15,643 nt of DNA, from contig CAAFUF010000035.1 of assembly GCA_900766135.1 (NCBI GenBank), positions 1-15,643 of the forward strand, given 5' to 3'. Each line of letters starts with the position of its first letter. Positions within the stretch are counted from its first letter, which is position 1. Below the pieces are notes generated by a model. It worked only from the letters and a program-made list of their open reading frames with translations. It did not search any database and was not told the DNA's origin. The DNA comes from Paenibacillaceae bacterium (GTDB lineage: Bacteria; Bacillota; Bacilli; Paenibacillales; Paenibacillaceae). Below, one piece after another: positions 1 through 6,150 of the stretch. The position numbers and the translations under genes were made by a program.

Positions 1-160
1 GCTCACGACGGACCACCGTCGCTCACGACGGACCACCGTCGCTCACGACGGACCACCGTCGCTCACGACGGACCACCGCCGCCCGCGACGGACCCCCGCC
101 GCCCGCGACGGACCACCACCGCTCACGACGGACCACCGCCGCTCACGACGGCCATCGTCG
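1..160. repeat. 20-bp tandem repeat array, cut by left window edge
   Basis: Seven consecutive 20-bp units are visible, followed by an eighth that matches for only its first 11 bases. Units 1-3 are identical (GCTCACGACGGACCACCGTC). Unit 4 has one change, units 5 and 6 have several, and unit 7 equals unit 4. Each of units 1-3 contains a short inverted repeat, GACGG-ACCA-CCGTC, so the array is also a series of small hairpins. The period is not a multiple of three, so any translation runs through all frames and gives a 20-residue cycle. It could be a minisatellite or the repetitive 3' end of a gene lying outside the window; the sequence here cannot decide. Confidence 0.93.
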
Positions 161-321
161 ATCATGCCGCCCCCGATGTCCCGATGCCCCGCCTCCGTCG
201 CTTCAACTGGCATATTTCGGTTTCGGCGCCACCGGAGCGCATATGTAAGATATTTCGAACACATGGACGGCACCCGAGCGCTGCGTGTAATCATTTGTAT
301 GAAGCTACCCAAGCGATTTAG

Positions 322-511
322 AGAAATTGATGCAAAAGTGCAGTTTTTTCTTCGGAATTGACCAAACTATCGCAAATACCTGCAATAATGCAGTTTTTTC
401 AAGGCGAAAGTCACCTTATTCTCAATTTTGTTCAAAATTCCTGCACTTTTGCATCTTTTTAGGGGTAATCTTCAAAAAACGGTGAAAATTCCTGCACTTT
501 TGCAGTTTTTC
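322..511. repeat. Array of four TGCA-N4-TGCA hairpins
   Basis: Four related imperfect inverted repeats of about 28 bp lie at 322-349, 372-399, 433-460 and 484-511. Their TGCA-N4-TGCA cores start at 331, 381, 442 and 493. The loops are AAAG, ATAA, CTTT and CTTT. The right arm continues into a run of five or six T, and the left arm is A-rich, often AAATTCC or a variant, so the palindrome extends beyond the core. Start-to-start spacings are 50, 61 and 51 bp. The array is A+T-rich compared with nearby genes and lies downstream of the minus-strand AraC-type gene. Function is unknown. The T runs resemble weak terminators, but four in succession would be odd for that role. Confidence 0.85.
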
Positions 512-772
512 GTATCTGTTACGCCAAGGACGGCTTAACGATTCATATCTTCATTTGATCTGCCCTTATGGGCATAGAAGGGGCCCTGTTGGTTTAATGC
601 AACGCTGACGGGGGTTCGGCTGCAGCCTAAGCCCGAGCCTGGACAGAACCGTTGACGACATCAAAAAAACCGCTCCCCCTTTCCGGGTTCGACTTTTGAC
701 GCCAATCTCCTGTCGTACAAACGATCGGCGTCCATCCGCCGCAGCCCACCTGCCGCAGACGGAACTCTGTTC
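512..772. other. Noncoding stretch downstream of the AraC-type gene
   Basis: No supported gene was seen here or in 161-321, so positions 1-772 carry no gene. Small inverted repeats occur, such as TGCCC-TTAT-GGGCA near 561-574, but none has the stem and T run of a convincing terminator for the minus-strand regulator. A run of seven A at 663-669 would read as U on the minus strand, but the G-rich sequence before it forms only a poor stem. Confidence 0.5.
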
Positions 773-1606
773 CTAATGCAGCCGGCGGAACTGTTGGGGC
801 GTCATGCCCGTATGCTTGCGAAAGGTCGCGACGAAGTGGCTGGCATCGCGGAAGCCCATCTTGCTGGCGATGGCGGCGACGGTGACGCCGGGTTCGCTGG
901 CCAAATGTTCCTTCGCTTTGTGGATGCGCATTTGGGTGAGGTAGCTGTAGGGCGCGATGCCGAACGTTTGCTGGAACAGCTTGCTGAGATGCCGGCCCGA
1001 CATCCCGACCACCTCCGCCAAGGATTCCAGCCCGACGTCGGGATTGCCGTATTCCCGCTCCATCCAGGCGAGCAGCGGTCCCAGCTTCTCCATGTTGCGG
1101 GGAACAGCGCTGCTGCTTACCTGCCCGAATTGGCTCAGGACGGCAAGAAAGCGGTACACCTCCGTCGAGGTTTCCAGGCCGAAGAGGTCCTGAATGCTGT
1201 CCAGCTTGTTCAGCAAATGGCCGAGCAGCGGGGTGAGCGGGGCTTCCGCTTCCCAGCGGAATAACGCGGCCTCCCGGATGCCGAACGCCCCCAGGATCGA
1301 CCCGGCGGCCGCTCCGCCAAAGGTGAGGTAATACGTCTCCCATTTGGAGCTCCGCTTGGCCTCATAGGCGTGCGGCATGCCCGGCGGCAGCAGCATGCCG
1401 CTGCCTGGAGGCAGGGGAACCGTTCCGCTGCCAAAGGTTAACTCCCCCTCGCCCTCGGCGGTTTGCAGCCAGTGGTAATAAGGATATCCGTCCGGGCGGG
1501 CGATTTTCTCCTGATTCGGATTATAACCTACGCTTTCCAGGAGTAAGGGAAGATCCGGGGTTGCGGCCGGAGAGAAAACAAAACGGGTAAAGGCCCGTGT
1601 GCTCAT
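773..1606 (-). CDS. AraC family transcriptional regulator with N-terminal cupin domain
   Basis: A 277-residue protein of usual length for an AraC/XylS sugar-responsive activator. Residues of about 40-120 form the cupin-like ligand-binding part, with the typical PLPPGSGMLLPPGMPHAY stretch that follows the first beta strands. The C-terminal 100 residues hold two helix-turn-helix units: the first around LAEVVGMSGRHLSKLFQQTFG, and the second around VAAIASKMGFRDASHFVATFRKHTGMTP, which carries the family signature. The ATG at 1606 is preceded by AAGGAGG (minus strand, 1624-1618) at 11 nt, slightly long but usable. The gene is divergent from the GH42 beta-galactosidase. By the common arrangement in this group it probably senses a galactoside or its product and activates that gene. 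Its effector is not known from sequence. Confidence 0.93.
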   Translation of the reverse strand: MSTRAFTRFVFSPAATPDLPLLLESVGYNPNQEKIARPDGYPYYHWLQTAEGEGELTFGSGTVPLPPGSGMLLPPGMPHAYEAKRSSKWETYYLTFGGAAAGSILGAFGIREAALFRWEAEAPLTPLLGHLLNKLDSIQDLFGLETSTEVYRFLAVLSQFGQVSSSAVPRNMEKLGPLLAWMEREYGNPDVGLESLAEVVGMSGRHLSKLFQQTFGIAPYSYLTQMRIHKAKEHLASEPGVTVAAIASKMGFRDASHFVATFRKHTGMTPQQFRRLH

Positions 1607-1730
1607 CGTAATGCACGCCTCCTTACTTGATCCATATTATTATATTACAAATCAGAAATATTATATATAAAGCGGGAAAATTCCACCTTACAATGGACTT
1701 AGAAGTTATATATCGCTAAAGGATGTGGGT
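1607..1730. promoter_or_regulatory. Divergent AT-rich promoter region between regulator and beta-galactosidase
   Basis: This is the only intergenic gap between the divergent regulator and enzyme genes, so both promoters and any AraC-type operator should lie here. It is much richer in A+T than the flanking genes. A TATAAT on the minus strand (1644-1639) and the element TTGTAA-17 nt-TTATAT on the minus strand (from 1693) are candidate promoter pieces for the regulator. No strong -35/-10 pair stands out for the enzyme. TTACAA occurs twice (1645-1650 and 1688-1693) and could be part of a repeated half-site. The operator itself is not identified. Confidence 0.4.
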
Positions 1731-3764
1731 ATGGTGATCAACGATAAACTGCCGAAAATCTGGTACGGCGGCGACTACAATCCGGAGCAGTGGGGACCGG
1801 ACATTTGGAAAGAGGACGAGCGGATGTTCAAACTGGCGGGGATCGACGTTGCGACGGTCAACGTTTTTTCCTGGGCGCTGAACCAACCGAGCGAGGAAAC
1901 GTATGATTTTGCGCAACTGGACGAAACGATCGACCGGCTGTACAAAAGCGGCGTCCACGTCTGCCTGGCCACCAGCACCGGGGCTCACCCCGCATGGATG
2001 GCCCATAAATACCCGGACGTGCTGCGCGTTGACGTGCAGGGACGGAAACGCCGGTTTGGCGGACGTCATAACTCCTGCCCGAATTCGCCGACCTACCGCA
2101 AATATTCCGCCCGTCTGGCCGGTAAGTTGGCCGAACGCTACAAGGATCATCCGGGCCTGCTGATCTGGCATATTTCCAACGAGTATGGCGGGTATTGCTA
2201 TTGCGACAACTGTGCGGCCGCCTTTCGCGTTTGGTTGCGGGAGCGTTATCAGACGCTGGATGAGCTTAACCGGGTTTGGAACACGCGGTTCTGGGGCCAT
2301 ACGTTTTATGATTGGGAAGAAATCGTGGTCCCGAACGAACTCAGCGAGGAGTGGGGCGGAAGCCGCACCAATTTCCAAGGGATTTCGCTCGATTACCGGC
2401 GCTTCCAGTCCGAGTCCCTGCTGGAATGCTACAAGCTGGAATACGACGAGATCAAAAAGCATACCCCGAACGTTCCGGTGACGACAAATTTGATGGGGCT
2501 TTATCCGGAGCTGGATTATTTCGAATGGGCCAAACATATGGATATCGTCTCCTGGGACAACTACCCGTCCCTGGATACGCCGGTCAGCCACACGGCCATG
2601 ACCCACGACCTGATGCGCGGGCTGAAAAGCGGCGCACCGTTCATGCTGATGGAGCAGACGCCAAGCCAGCAAAACTGGCAGCCGTACAACTCGCTTAAGC
2701 GCCCAGGCGTCATGCGCCTATGGAGCTATCAGGCGGTTGCCCGCGGCGCCGACACGGTGATGTTCTTCCAACTGCGCCGCTCGATCGGGGCGTGTGAGAA
2801 ATACCACGGGGCGGTGATCGAGCACGTCGGCCACGAGCACACCCGGGTATTCCGCGAGGTGGCGGAGCTTGGCCGAGAGCTGGAGCAGCTTGGCGATACG
2901 CTGCTGGACGCGCGGACCGAAGCAAAGGTCGGCATCGTCTACGATTGGGAGAATCGCTGGGCGATCGAGCTCTCAAGCGGCCCGACCGTCGCTTTGAATT
3001 ATGCGAACGAGGTTCACAAGTATTACGATGCGCTGTTCCAAATGCACGTGGAGAGCGACATGGTGTCGGTGGAGGAAGACTTTGGCAAATATGAGATCGT
3101 GATCGCGCCGGTGATGTACATGGTGAAGCCGGGATTTGCGAAAAAAGTCGAGGAGTTCGTGGCGGGCGGCGGAACGTTCATCACCACCTTCTTCAGCGGC
3201 ATCGTAAACGAAAACGACCTGGTAACAACCGGCGGGTATCCGGGCGAGCTGCGCTCCGTGCTGGGCATTTGGGCGGAGGAGATCGACGCTTTGCTGCCGG
3301 GACGCACGAACCAAATTGTGATGAAAGAAGCCTGGGGCGCGCTGTCGGGCCAATACGAATGCGGCCTCTTGTGCGATTTGATCCACGCCGAAGGCGCCGA
3401 GGTACTGGCGGAATACGGTTCCGATTTCTATCGGGGCATGCCGGTCGTGACGGCCAACCAGTTCGGCAAAGGCCGCGCCTATTATGTGGCGAGCAGCCCG
3501 GACGCGGCTTTCCTACAAGGGTTCCTGAAGAACCTGTGCGAGGAAAAAGGCATCCGGCCGCTGCTGGACGCCCCAACCGGCGTCGAAGTGGCGCGCCGCG
3601 TCAAGGACAACAAAGCGTTCTTGTTCCTGCTGAACCATAACGAAGGAGCCGCCGAGGTGGAGATCGGGTCCGAAGGCATGAAGGACCTGTTGGCGAATAC
3701 CGAGGTGTCCGGCACCGTCACGGTGCCCGGTCGGGGCGTCGTCATCTTGGAAGGCCGAAAATAA
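1731..3764 (+). CDS. Beta-galactosidase, glycoside hydrolase family 42
   Basis: A cytoplasmic enzyme that hydrolyses terminal beta-D-galactosyl residues from galactosides. It is 677 residues long, normal for GH42. The N-terminal TIM barrel opens with IWYGGDYNPEQW, a family hallmark. The predicted acid/base is Glu151 in HISNEYGG, and the predicted nucleophile is Glu308 in LMEQTPSQQNW. Cys116, Cys156, Cys158 and Cys161 (in CYCDNC) match the structural zinc site known in GH42 enzymes. A middle trimerisation-type domain and a small C-terminal beta domain follow. The ATG at 1731 is preferred because AAAGGA at 1718-1723 sits 7 nt upstream. The in-frame GTG at 1725 would add two residues but is too close to that site. 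No signal peptide is seen, so substrates must be taken up first. The AraC-type neighbour is the likely regulator. Actual substrate range (lactose, galactan or arabinogalactan oligomers) is not fixed by sequence. Confidence 0.95.
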   Translation: MVINDKLPKIWYGGDYNPEQWGPDIWKEDERMFKLAGIDVATVNVFSWALNQPSEETYDFAQLDETIDRLYKSGVHVCLATSTGAHPAWMAHKYPDVLRVDVQGRKRRFGGRHNSCPNSPTYRKYSARLAGKLAERYKDHPGLLIWHISNEYGGYCYCDNCAAAFRVWLRERYQTLDELNRVWNTRFWGHTFYDWEEIVVPNELSEEWGGSRTNFQGISLDYRRFQSESLLECYKLEYDEIKKHTPNVPVTTNLMGLYPELDYFEWAKHMDIVSWDNYPSLDTPVSHTAMTHDLMRGLKSGAPFMLMEQTPSQQNWQPYNSLKRPGVMRLWSYQAVARGADTVMFFQLRRSIGACEKYHGAVIEHVGHEHTRVFREVAELGRELEQLGDTLLDARTEAKVGIVYDWENRWAIELSSGPTVALNYANEVHKYYDALFQMHVESDMVSVEEDFGKYEIVIAPVMYMVKPGFAKKVEEFVAGGGTFITTFFSGIVNENDLVTTGGYPGELRSVLGIWAEEIDALLPGRTNQIVMKEAWGALSGQYECGLLCDLIHAEGAEVLAEYGSDFYRGMPVVTANQFGKGRAYYVASSPDAAFLQGFLKNLCEEKGIRPLLDAPTGVEVARRVKDNKAFLFLLNHNEGAAEVEIGSEGMKDLLANTEVSGTVTVPGRGVVILEGRK

Positions 3765-3765
3765 T

Positions 3766-3808
3766 AAAAAACCGCAAGGCCGTTGTCGGGGCCTTGCGGT
3801 TTTTTTTC
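3766..3808 (+). terminator. Strong intrinsic terminator after beta-galactosidase
   Basis: AACCGCAAGGCC (3770-3781) pairs with GGCCTTGCGGTT (3790-3801) across a short loop, and eight T run to 3807. It starts just after the stop codon. The A run before the left arm makes it potentially bidirectional, so it could also stop transcripts coming from the convergent peptidase gene after they cross the palindrome array. Confidence 0.92.
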
Positions 3809-3821
3809 GCTGGTCCCTCCA

Positions 3822-4002
3822 AAATGTTGTAGAAACTGCAACATTTTAGGCGGGATATGCGGCTTTAGAAGCGAAATGTTGCATTTTGTACAACATTTTC
3901 CGGAGATCTCGCCATAGCCGAGAGGAAATGTTGTATGTTTTACAACATTTCGCCCGCGGATATCGGTCTCGCGGGATAAATGTTGCAGTATCTGCAACAT
4001 TT
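3822..4002. repeat. Four 25-bp palindromes at exact 52-bp period
   Basis: Four palindromes occupy 3822-3846, 3874-3898, 3926-3950 and 3978-4002. Each has arms AAATGTTG(T/C)A and T(G/A)CAACATTT around a different 5-nt centre: GAAAC, TTTTG, TGTTT and GTATC. Start-to-start distance is 52 bp in all three intervals, so the spacers are all exactly 27 bp. Spacers are G+C-rich and only loosely alike; each has GAT(A/C)T near its seventh to ninth base. The third and fourth units have perfectly matched arms with different bases at the variable position (TGTA/TACA versus TGCA/TGCA). The array lies between two convergent genes, away from any promoter. It is not a CRISPR array: the repeats are fully palindromic, there are only four, and no cas gene is nearby. 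Function is unknown. Confidence 0.95.
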
Positions 4003-4007
4003 ATCCG

Positions 4008-4080
4008 ACGAGGTTAGCCGAACCAGCTAGATAAGCTGAAGACTACGAGATTAGCAGAGTCAGCTAGATGAGCCGAAACC
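4008..4080. repeat. Degenerate 37-bp tandem duplication
   Basis: Two adjacent copies begin at 4008 and 4045. Both start ACGAG(G/A)TTAGC and share CAGCTAGAT(A/G)AGC(T/C)GAA further in. They directly follow the last palindrome of the array and end about 20 bp beyond the stop codon of the minus-strand peptidase gene. No coding role is seen. Confidence 0.75.
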
Positions 4081-4102
4081 AGCGGGGTTGCCGCCGCGGT
4101 GC

Positions 4103-5176
4103 TCAGCTGTTTTCCAGAATCGTGTTCAGAGTCGTGCGGTCCAGCCCGCGCACGAGGCGGATCAGCAGCTCCTTCGCGGCTTCGTAATCGTCCGTATGGA
4201 TGATCGAAGAGGACGTGTGGATGTAGCGGGAGCAAATGCCGATGACGCTCGACGGCACGCCGGTGCCGCTGAGATGCACCTGACCTGCGTCCGTGCCGCC
4301 CGGCGACACGAAATATTGGTACTTAATTTTGTGCGTATCCGCCGTATCGCGGATATATTCGACCAACCCGCGGTGGGTGATCATCGTCGGGTCGAGGATG
4401 CGCAGCAGCGCGCCGTCGCCCAGCCGGCCAAACGCTTTTTTGTCGCCGGTCATGTCGTTGGCCGCGCTGGCGTCCAGGGCAAAGAAGATGTCCGGCTGAA
4501 TCAAATTCGCCGCCGTCCGCGCGCCCCGTAGACCCACTTCCTCCTGCACGTTGGCCCCGGCATAAACGATGTTCGGCAGCTTCTCGCCGTGCAGCGCCTC
4601 CACCAGCTCAATGGCCAAACCTACGCCATAGCGGTTATCCCAAGCTTTGGCCATGATCTTCTTCGGATTCACGAGCGGGGTAAACTCGCAAATCGGCACG
4701 ATCTGCTGGCCGATCCGCACGCCGGCGGCTTCGGCCTCCTCGCGGCTATCGGCCCCGATGTCCAGGTACATCGCTTTGATGTCCACCGGCTTGTTGCGTT
4801 GCGACTCGTCCAGCAGGTGCGTCGGGATCGATCCGACCACGCCCGTGATTCGGCCGCTAGACGTAACGATTTGCAGGCGTTGCGCCAATACGGCCTGGCT
4901 CCACCAGCCGCCCAGCGGCTGAAACGAAACCATCCCGTTGTCGCTGATGCCGGTGGTCATGAAGCCAACCTCGTCAAAATGTCCGGCAACCATGACCCGC
5001 GGACCTTGTTCGTCGCCGCGCAATACCCCGAACAGACCGCCGAGGTTATCCTGCACGAATTCCTGCGTGTAAGCCGACATCTTGTCCTTGACGAGGGCCC
5101 GCAGTTCCCGCTCAAATCCGGGCGCCGCCGGAAATTCCGTCAGCTGCTTAAACAGCTCGCGCGTTTTTTCATTCAT
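4103..5176 (-). CDS. M42 family metallopeptidase (aminopeptidase/endoglucanase-like)
   Basis: A 357-residue cytosolic peptidase of the M42 family (relatives include Bacillus YsdC), which builds large tetrahedral aminopeptidase particles and trims peptides from the N terminus. Expected two-metal ligands and catalytic residues are present: His66 and Asp68 in AGHFDEVG, Asp180 in AKAWDNRYG, the Glu212-Glu213 pair in QEEVGLRG, Asp235 in FFALDAS, and His320 in RYIHTSS. The reading frame opens at 5224, but ATG 5176 is chosen because AGGAGAG lies 8 nt upstream (minus strand, 5191-5185). The extra 16 residues, rich in lysine and arginine, have no ribosome binding site and do not fit the family start. 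Some M42 members are misannotated as cellulases or endoglucanases; nothing here supports that. It is a single gene convergent with the beta-galactosidase, and no clear terminator follows it before the repeats. Confidence 0.93.
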   Translation of the reverse strand: MNEKTRELFKQLTEFPAAPGFERELRALVKDKMSAYTQEFVQDNLGGLFGVLRGDEQGPRVMVAGHFDEVGFMTTGISDNGMVSFQPLGGWWSQAVLAQRLQIVTSSGRITGVVGSIPTHLLDESQRNKPVDIKAMYLDIGADSREEAEAAGVRIGQQIVPICEFTPLVNPKKIMAKAWDNRYGVGLAIELVEALHGEKLPNIVYAGANVQEEVGLRGARTAANLIQPDIFFALDASAANDMTGDKKAFGRLGDGALLRILDPTMITHRGLVEYIRDTADTHKIKYQYFVSPGGTDAGQVHLSGTGVPSSVIGICSRYIHTSSSIIHTDDYEAAKELLIRLVRGLDRTTLNTILENS

Positions 5177-5297
5177 CGTATTCTCTCTCCTTTTTTTCTT
5201 ATCAAGTGGATCGAAAGTGAACATTCCATCTTAGTATGAACTACCTTTTTTCGATTGTCCATGCGGCTTTTATTTCTTCAGTCAGCCCTTTCGCCGC

Positions 5298-5324
5298 ACC
5301 GGCTCTTCACGGCAGGCATATACT
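5298..5324 (+). promoter_or_regulatory. Possible mother-cell sigma factor promoter for the small membrane ORF
   Basis: CATATACT at 5317-5324 resembles the -10 elements read by sigma E and sigma K, and an AC at 5298-5299 lies 17 nt upstream as in sigma K promoters. It is 45 nt before the start codon of the 25-residue ORF. This is a weak match based on short motifs, so it is only a hint that the ORF may be expressed during sporulation. Confidence 0.25.
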
Positions 5325-5369
5325 GCAGCAAGCAGCAGTTCGATGGGCGAATGAGGGAGGCTAAGCTTA

Positions 5370-5447
5370 ATGGAACGGTATGCCAAGGATTGGCTGGTGA
5401 TCTGCCTGCTTTTCATCCTGCTGGTCATCATCCTTCAGTATTTGTGA
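5370..5447 (+). CDS. Small single-span membrane peptide, 25 residues
   Basis: Unrecognised, but well formed for its size. An ATG at 5370 follows GGGAGG (5355-5360) by 9 nt. The peptide starts MERYAKDW, then has an unbroken hydrophobic stretch of 14 residues (9-22, rich in Leu and Ile) and ends QYL. It would sit in the membrane with a short charged N terminus. A terminator hairpin lies 61 bp downstream, so it can form its own transcription unit in the 464-bp gap between the divergent peptidase and spoVA genes. Spore-formers carry many such tiny membrane peptides, some made in sporulation, and the spoVA neighbourhood fits that, but this is inference. A chance ORF remains possible. Confidence 0.55.
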   Translation: MERYAKDWLVICLLFILLVIILQYL

Positions 5448-5508
5448 ATCGACTGGAGATACACGGATAACAGCTCATATTTAGCAATACCCTGTCCCGC
5501 CTGACGCG

Positions 5509-5541
5509 AACCCGCCGGAAGCCCATTCCCGCGGGTTTTTT
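5509..5541 (+). terminator. Intrinsic terminator before spoVAC
   Basis: AACCCGC (5509-5515) pairs with GCGGGTT (5531-5537), and a T run extends to 5541. It closes the unit holding the small membrane ORF and isolates it from the spoVA operon, which must then have its own promoter in 5542-5626. Confidence 0.72.
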
Positions 5542-5640
5542 CATGCCGTAAGCCATGGATGATTTTCCAAACATAACAAGCGGCCGGATGACAAATAATG
5601 AGTATACCGTGCAAGTTAGGAAATTAAGGAGGAATGCCGT

Positions 5641-6147
5641 TTGCCTGCTAAAGCGAAAAACAAGCCGGGGGCCCGGGTGAAGCTGAACCACCTGCTGCTG
5701 ACGGAGCAAGAGTACAAGCAGGTTGCCGACCAGCATAAACCGAAAACGAACATTTGGGGCAACTGCCTGCGGGCGTTTCTGGTCGGCGGGTTCATCTGCC
5801 TGATCGGGCAATGCATCCAGCAGCTGTTCATGACCTTTGCCGACATGACGGCGCGGGAGGCGGCCAGTCCTACGGTCGCCGTGTTGATATTCATCTCCGT
5901 CGTGCTCACCTCACTGGGCGTTTACGATAAAATCGCCCAGTGGGCCGGGGCCGGCACGGCCGTGCCCGTGACCGGTTTCGCCAATTCGATGTGCTCCTCG
6001 GCGATTGAATCCCGGGCGGAGGGGCTGGTCCTCGGCGTCGGGGCTAATATGTTCAGGCTGGCGGGATCGGTCATCGTGTTTGGTGTCGTCGCCGCTTTTA
6101 TCGTGGGAGTGATTCATGTGATTTTCGGCCTGGGAGGGGTGCATTAA
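5641..6147 (+). CDS. spoVAC: Stage V sporulation protein AC
   Basis: A 168-residue membrane protein of the SpoVA channel, which carries Ca-dipicolinic acid across the spore inner membrane: in during sporulation and out during germination. SpoVAC is known in Bacillus as a mechanosensitive channel component. A charged N-terminal stretch of about 40 residues, including the family-typical LTEQEYKQV, precedes hydrophobic segments near 43-65, 78-96 and 138-162. TTG at 5641 is the start: AAGGAGG (5626-5632) is 8 nt upstream, and the closer ATG at 5634 meets a stop after five codons. The gene leads a three-gene operon, 3 nt ahead of spoVAD. Such operons are read by sigma G. GACAA-17 nt-CAAGTTA (5590-5618) is the nearest thing to a sigma G site here, and it is a poor match. 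Confidence 0.95.
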   Translation: MPAKAKNKPGARVKLNHLLLTEQEYKQVADQHKPKTNIWGNCLRAFLVGGFICLIGQCIQQLFMTFADMTAREAASPTVAVLIFISVVLTSLGVYDKIAQWAGAGTAVPVTGFANSMCSSAIESRAEGLVLGVGANMFRLAGSVIVFGVVAAFIVGVIHVIFGLGGVH

Positions 6148-6150
6148 CCG

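Noticed and set aside
43..312. Minus-strand ORF of 89 codons
   Set aside because: Its second half is just translation of the 20-bp tandem repeat, and there is no ribosome binding site or family feature.
663..690. Terminator for the AraC-type gene on the minus strand
   Set aside because: There is a run of seven A, but the preceding stem is only a few pairs with bulges.
627..1343. Minus-strand ORF of 238 codons
   Set aside because: It overlaps the AraC-type gene in another frame; its composition (Arg, Gly, Pro) is that of a shadow of a G+C-rich gene.
1716..2672. Minus-strand ORF of 318 codons
   Set aside because: It is antisense to the clearly identified GH42 gene and shows no domain.
3822..4002. 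Short CRISPR array (25-bp repeats, 27-bp spacers)
   Set aside because: The repeats are palindromic over their full length with variable centres, spacers resemble one another loosely, there are only four units, and no cas genes or leader are visible.
5255..5470. Plus-strand ORF of 71 codons before spoVAC
   Set aside because: No ribosome binding site and mixed composition; the 25-codon ORF in another frame inside it has better signals.
5590..5618. Sigma G promoter for the spoVA operon
   Set aside because: GACAA-17 nt-CAAGTTA departs from the known pattern at several positions; too weak to list as a feature, although a promoter is expected here.
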